A stretch of DNA of 5,583 bases, from NCBI GenBank assembly GCA_041635755.1, contig JBFKUL010000205.1:1-5583 (forward strand). The letters are read 5' to 3'. This document shows positions 4,067-5,583 of the stretch, in pieces. The first letter of the stretch is position 1; each line of letters opens with the position of its first letter. The position numbers and the translations under genes were made by a program. The stretch is from JBFKUL01 sp041635755. GTDB taxonomy: Bacteria; Pseudomonadota; Gammaproteobacteria; Burkholderiales; SG8-39. The notes under the pieces were generated by a model. The model made no database searches. It saw only the letters and a list, made by a program, of their open reading frames with translations, and was not told where the DNA came from.

Positions 4067-5583
4067 ATGTCCCGCTCGATTGCGGCGTTCTGTGCGCTTG
4101 CCTTCTGCATGCTTTCCGCCTCCATAGCCGCTGCGCCCGGCCAATCACCCACGCTCGAGCAGGGTGTGTCCCGCGAGCTGGCGCGCTGGCGCGTGGCGCA
4201 CTACCGCGACGTGCGCTACGCGCTCGCGATCCGGCTCACTCAAGGGGCGCCGACGCTTACCGGGCGGCTCGAGCTGCGCGTGACGCTGCCCGCGCGGCCC
4301 ATCGACCTGGTGCTCGACTGGCGGCCGGCGGAGAAGGGTGCGGCGGTGCGCGAGGTGCGTGTGAACGGCAAGCCGTACGCGCCACGTCTCGAAGCCGAGC
4401 ACCTCGTCATCGCGCGCACCGCCCTGCGCGGCGGCGAAAATACCGTCGCGCTCGAATTTGAATCGCCCGTGGCGGTGGCCGGAGCCGCGGTAACGCGCTA
4501 CCTCGACCGCGAGGATGGCTCGGAGTATCTCTACACCCTGCTCGTGCCCTCGGATGCGAGCACGATGTTTCCCTGTTTCGACCAGCCCGACCTGAAGGCG
4601 CGCTTCAAGCTCGCGCTCGAGCTGCCCGCGGGCTGGCGGGCAGTCGCCAATGCGCCGGCGCTCAGCGGGGGCGAAGGGCGCGCGGCGTTCGAGGAAACCG
4701 AGCCGCTCTCGACGTATCTGTTTGCGTTTGCCGCCGGCCCGTTCGAGACGCTCAACGAGCCCGGGCACGAGCAGGGCGTGCGGCTTTTCGTGCGCCGCTC
4801 GCAGCTCGCGCGCGCGAAGGCCCACGCGGCAGAGGCGCTGCGGCTGAACCGCGAATCGGTGGCGTTCTTTGCGCGCGAGTTCGACCGGCCGTTTCCGTTT
4901 GCAAAATACGACCTGGTGCTGATTCCCGAGCTCGCCTACGGCGGCATGGAGCACGCCGGCGCCACCTTTCTGAACGAGCAGGCGGTGCTCTTTCCCTCGG
5001 CGCCGAGCCGCGCCGATCTGCTGCGCCGCGCAAGCCTGATCTTCCACGAAACCTCGCACCAGTGGTTCGGCGACCTGGTCACGATGCGCTGGTTCGACGA
5101 CCTGTGGCTCAAGGAGGGTTTCGCCAACCTGATGGCGGCCAAGGCCGCCGCGGCGATCGTGCCCGAGCTCGAGCCCTGGAGCGCGTTCCATGCGCTCAAG
5201 ACGAGCGCTTACCGCACGGATGTCACGCGCGGTACCACGGCGATCTGGCAGCCGCTCGAGAATCTCTCGGCGGCGAAATCCGCCTACGGCGCGATCGTCT
5301 ACTCGAAAGGCCCGGCGGTGCTGCGCCAAGCCGAGTTCTATCTCGGCGAGGCGCAGTTCCGCAGCGCGGTGCGCGATTTTCTGCGTCGCCATGCCTACGG
5401 CGCCGCCGACTGGGGCGACCTGGTGCGTGCGCTCGAGCGCGCGAGCGGGCGAAAGCTCACGCGTTGGGCGCAGGCCTGGGTACGCCGCCCCGGTATGCCC
5501 GCGATCGAGCTGCGTCGAAGGGGCGCAGGCGTCGAGCTCGTGCAGCGCGACACGCTCGGGAGCGACGCGCTCTGGCCCATGCA
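4067..5583 (+). CDS. M1-family zinc metallo-aminopeptidase, exported (3' end outside window)
   Basis: An open frame from ATG 4067 to the window edge, 505 codons visible without a stop. Residues 1 to about 22 form a Sec signal peptide (MSRS, hydrophobic core, SIAAA), so the enzyme is likely periplasmic. The N-terminal beta domain ends around the M1 landmark MFPCFDQPDLKARF (167-180). The catalytic domain has the exopeptidase motif as Gly292-Gly-Met-Glu295-His296, zinc ligands His327 and His331 in HETSHQWFGD, the general base Glu328, and third ligand Glu350 in LWLKEGF, giving HEXXH-X18-E. Tyr412 in YSKG is the likely transition-state tyrosine; the first zinc His to Tyr distance (85) is close to that of E. 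coli PepN (84). It would remove N-terminal residues from peptides. The usual GAMEN reads GGMEH, a variant I recall from other bacterial M1 proteins. The C-terminal domain is cut off. Confidence 0.95.
   Translation, partial: MSRSIAAFCALAFCMLSASIAAAPGQSPTLEQGVSRELARWRVAHYRDVRYALAIRLTQGAPTLTGRLELRVTLPARPIDLVLDWRPAEKGAAVREVRVNGKPYAPRLEAEHLVIARTALRGGENTVALEFESPVAVAGAAVTRYLDREDGSEYLYTLLVPSDASTMFPCFDQPDLKARFKLALELPAGWRAVANAPALSGGEGRAAFEETEPLSTYLFAFAAGPFETLNEPGHEQGVRLFVRRSQLARAKAHAAEALRLNRESVAFFAREFDRPFPFAKYDLVLIPELAYGGMEHAGATFLNEQAVLFPSAPSRADLLRRASLIFHETSHQWFGDLVTMRWFDDLWLKEGFANLMAAKAAAAIVPELEPWSAFHALKTSAYRTDVTRGTTAIWQPLENLSAAKSAYGAIVYSKGPAVLRQAEFYLGEAQFRSAVRDFLRRHAYGAADWGDLVRALERASGRKLTRWAQAWVRRPGMPAIELRRRGAGVELVQRDTLGSDALWPM

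Noticed and set aside
3884..4144. N-terminal extension of the minus-strand DUF5602-type gene
   Set aside because: The extension is Arg/Pro-rich, overlaps the M1 start, and would bury the signal peptide; GTG 3883 has a well-spaced Shine-Dalgarno.
4145..5392. A 415-codon open frame on the minus strand
   Set aside because: It lies antisense to the M1 peptidase, whose frame has all catalytic motifs. The minus-strand translation is Arg-rich and low in recognisable structure, as expected from a GC-rich shadow.

Overview
The window is GC-rich, gene-dense, and carries five complete bacterial genes between two that run off its edges. Lean spacing, Shine-Dalgarno sites, a lipoprotein lipobox, Sec-type signal peptides and GC-ending codons suggest a Gram-negative proteobacterium. 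A betaproteobacterium is my best guess, but no rRNA or other taxonomic marker is present, so this is inference.

Left edge (about 1-283): the 3' end of a gene for a hydrophobic, two-helix membrane protein, reading rightwards.

Region 284-1842 (plus strand) is the most coherent block. It holds a TetR-family repressor, a carboxymuconolactone decarboxylase/AhpD-like protein with the full EX11CX2CX3H redox motif, and a 77-residue glutaredoxin. A 16-bp operator-like sequence occurs twice, once before the regulator and once, inverted, before the AhpD-like gene, with 15 of 16 bases matching. The regulator's Cys104 lies in a segment that resembles the redox-sensing Cys106 region of E. coli NemR. A strong hairpin with a GUGA loop sits between the AhpD-like and glutaredoxin genes. 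I read this as a small thiol/peroxide or electrophile response cassette: the repressor senses the stress and releases both promoters, and the two thiol enzymes detoxify or repair. The motifs are seen directly; the circuit is inferred.

Region 1843-3004: a 342-residue outer-membrane-type lipoprotein of unknown function (plus), then, convergent to it, an exported TTHB210-like/DUF5602-type protein (minus) with a Cys-flanked EF-hand loop and a His-rich core.

Region 3884-4066 is a divergent intergenic region. Region 4067 to the right edge encodes an exported M1-family zinc aminopeptidase (HEXXH-X18-E, GGMEH), which is cut off by the window end. Its start lacks a Shine-Dalgarno but lies 7 nt after a -10-like hexamer, so it may be translated from a leaderless mRNA.

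No tRNA, rRNA, CRISPR array, insertion sequence or integrase is visible, and no gap between genes exceeds 300 bases.
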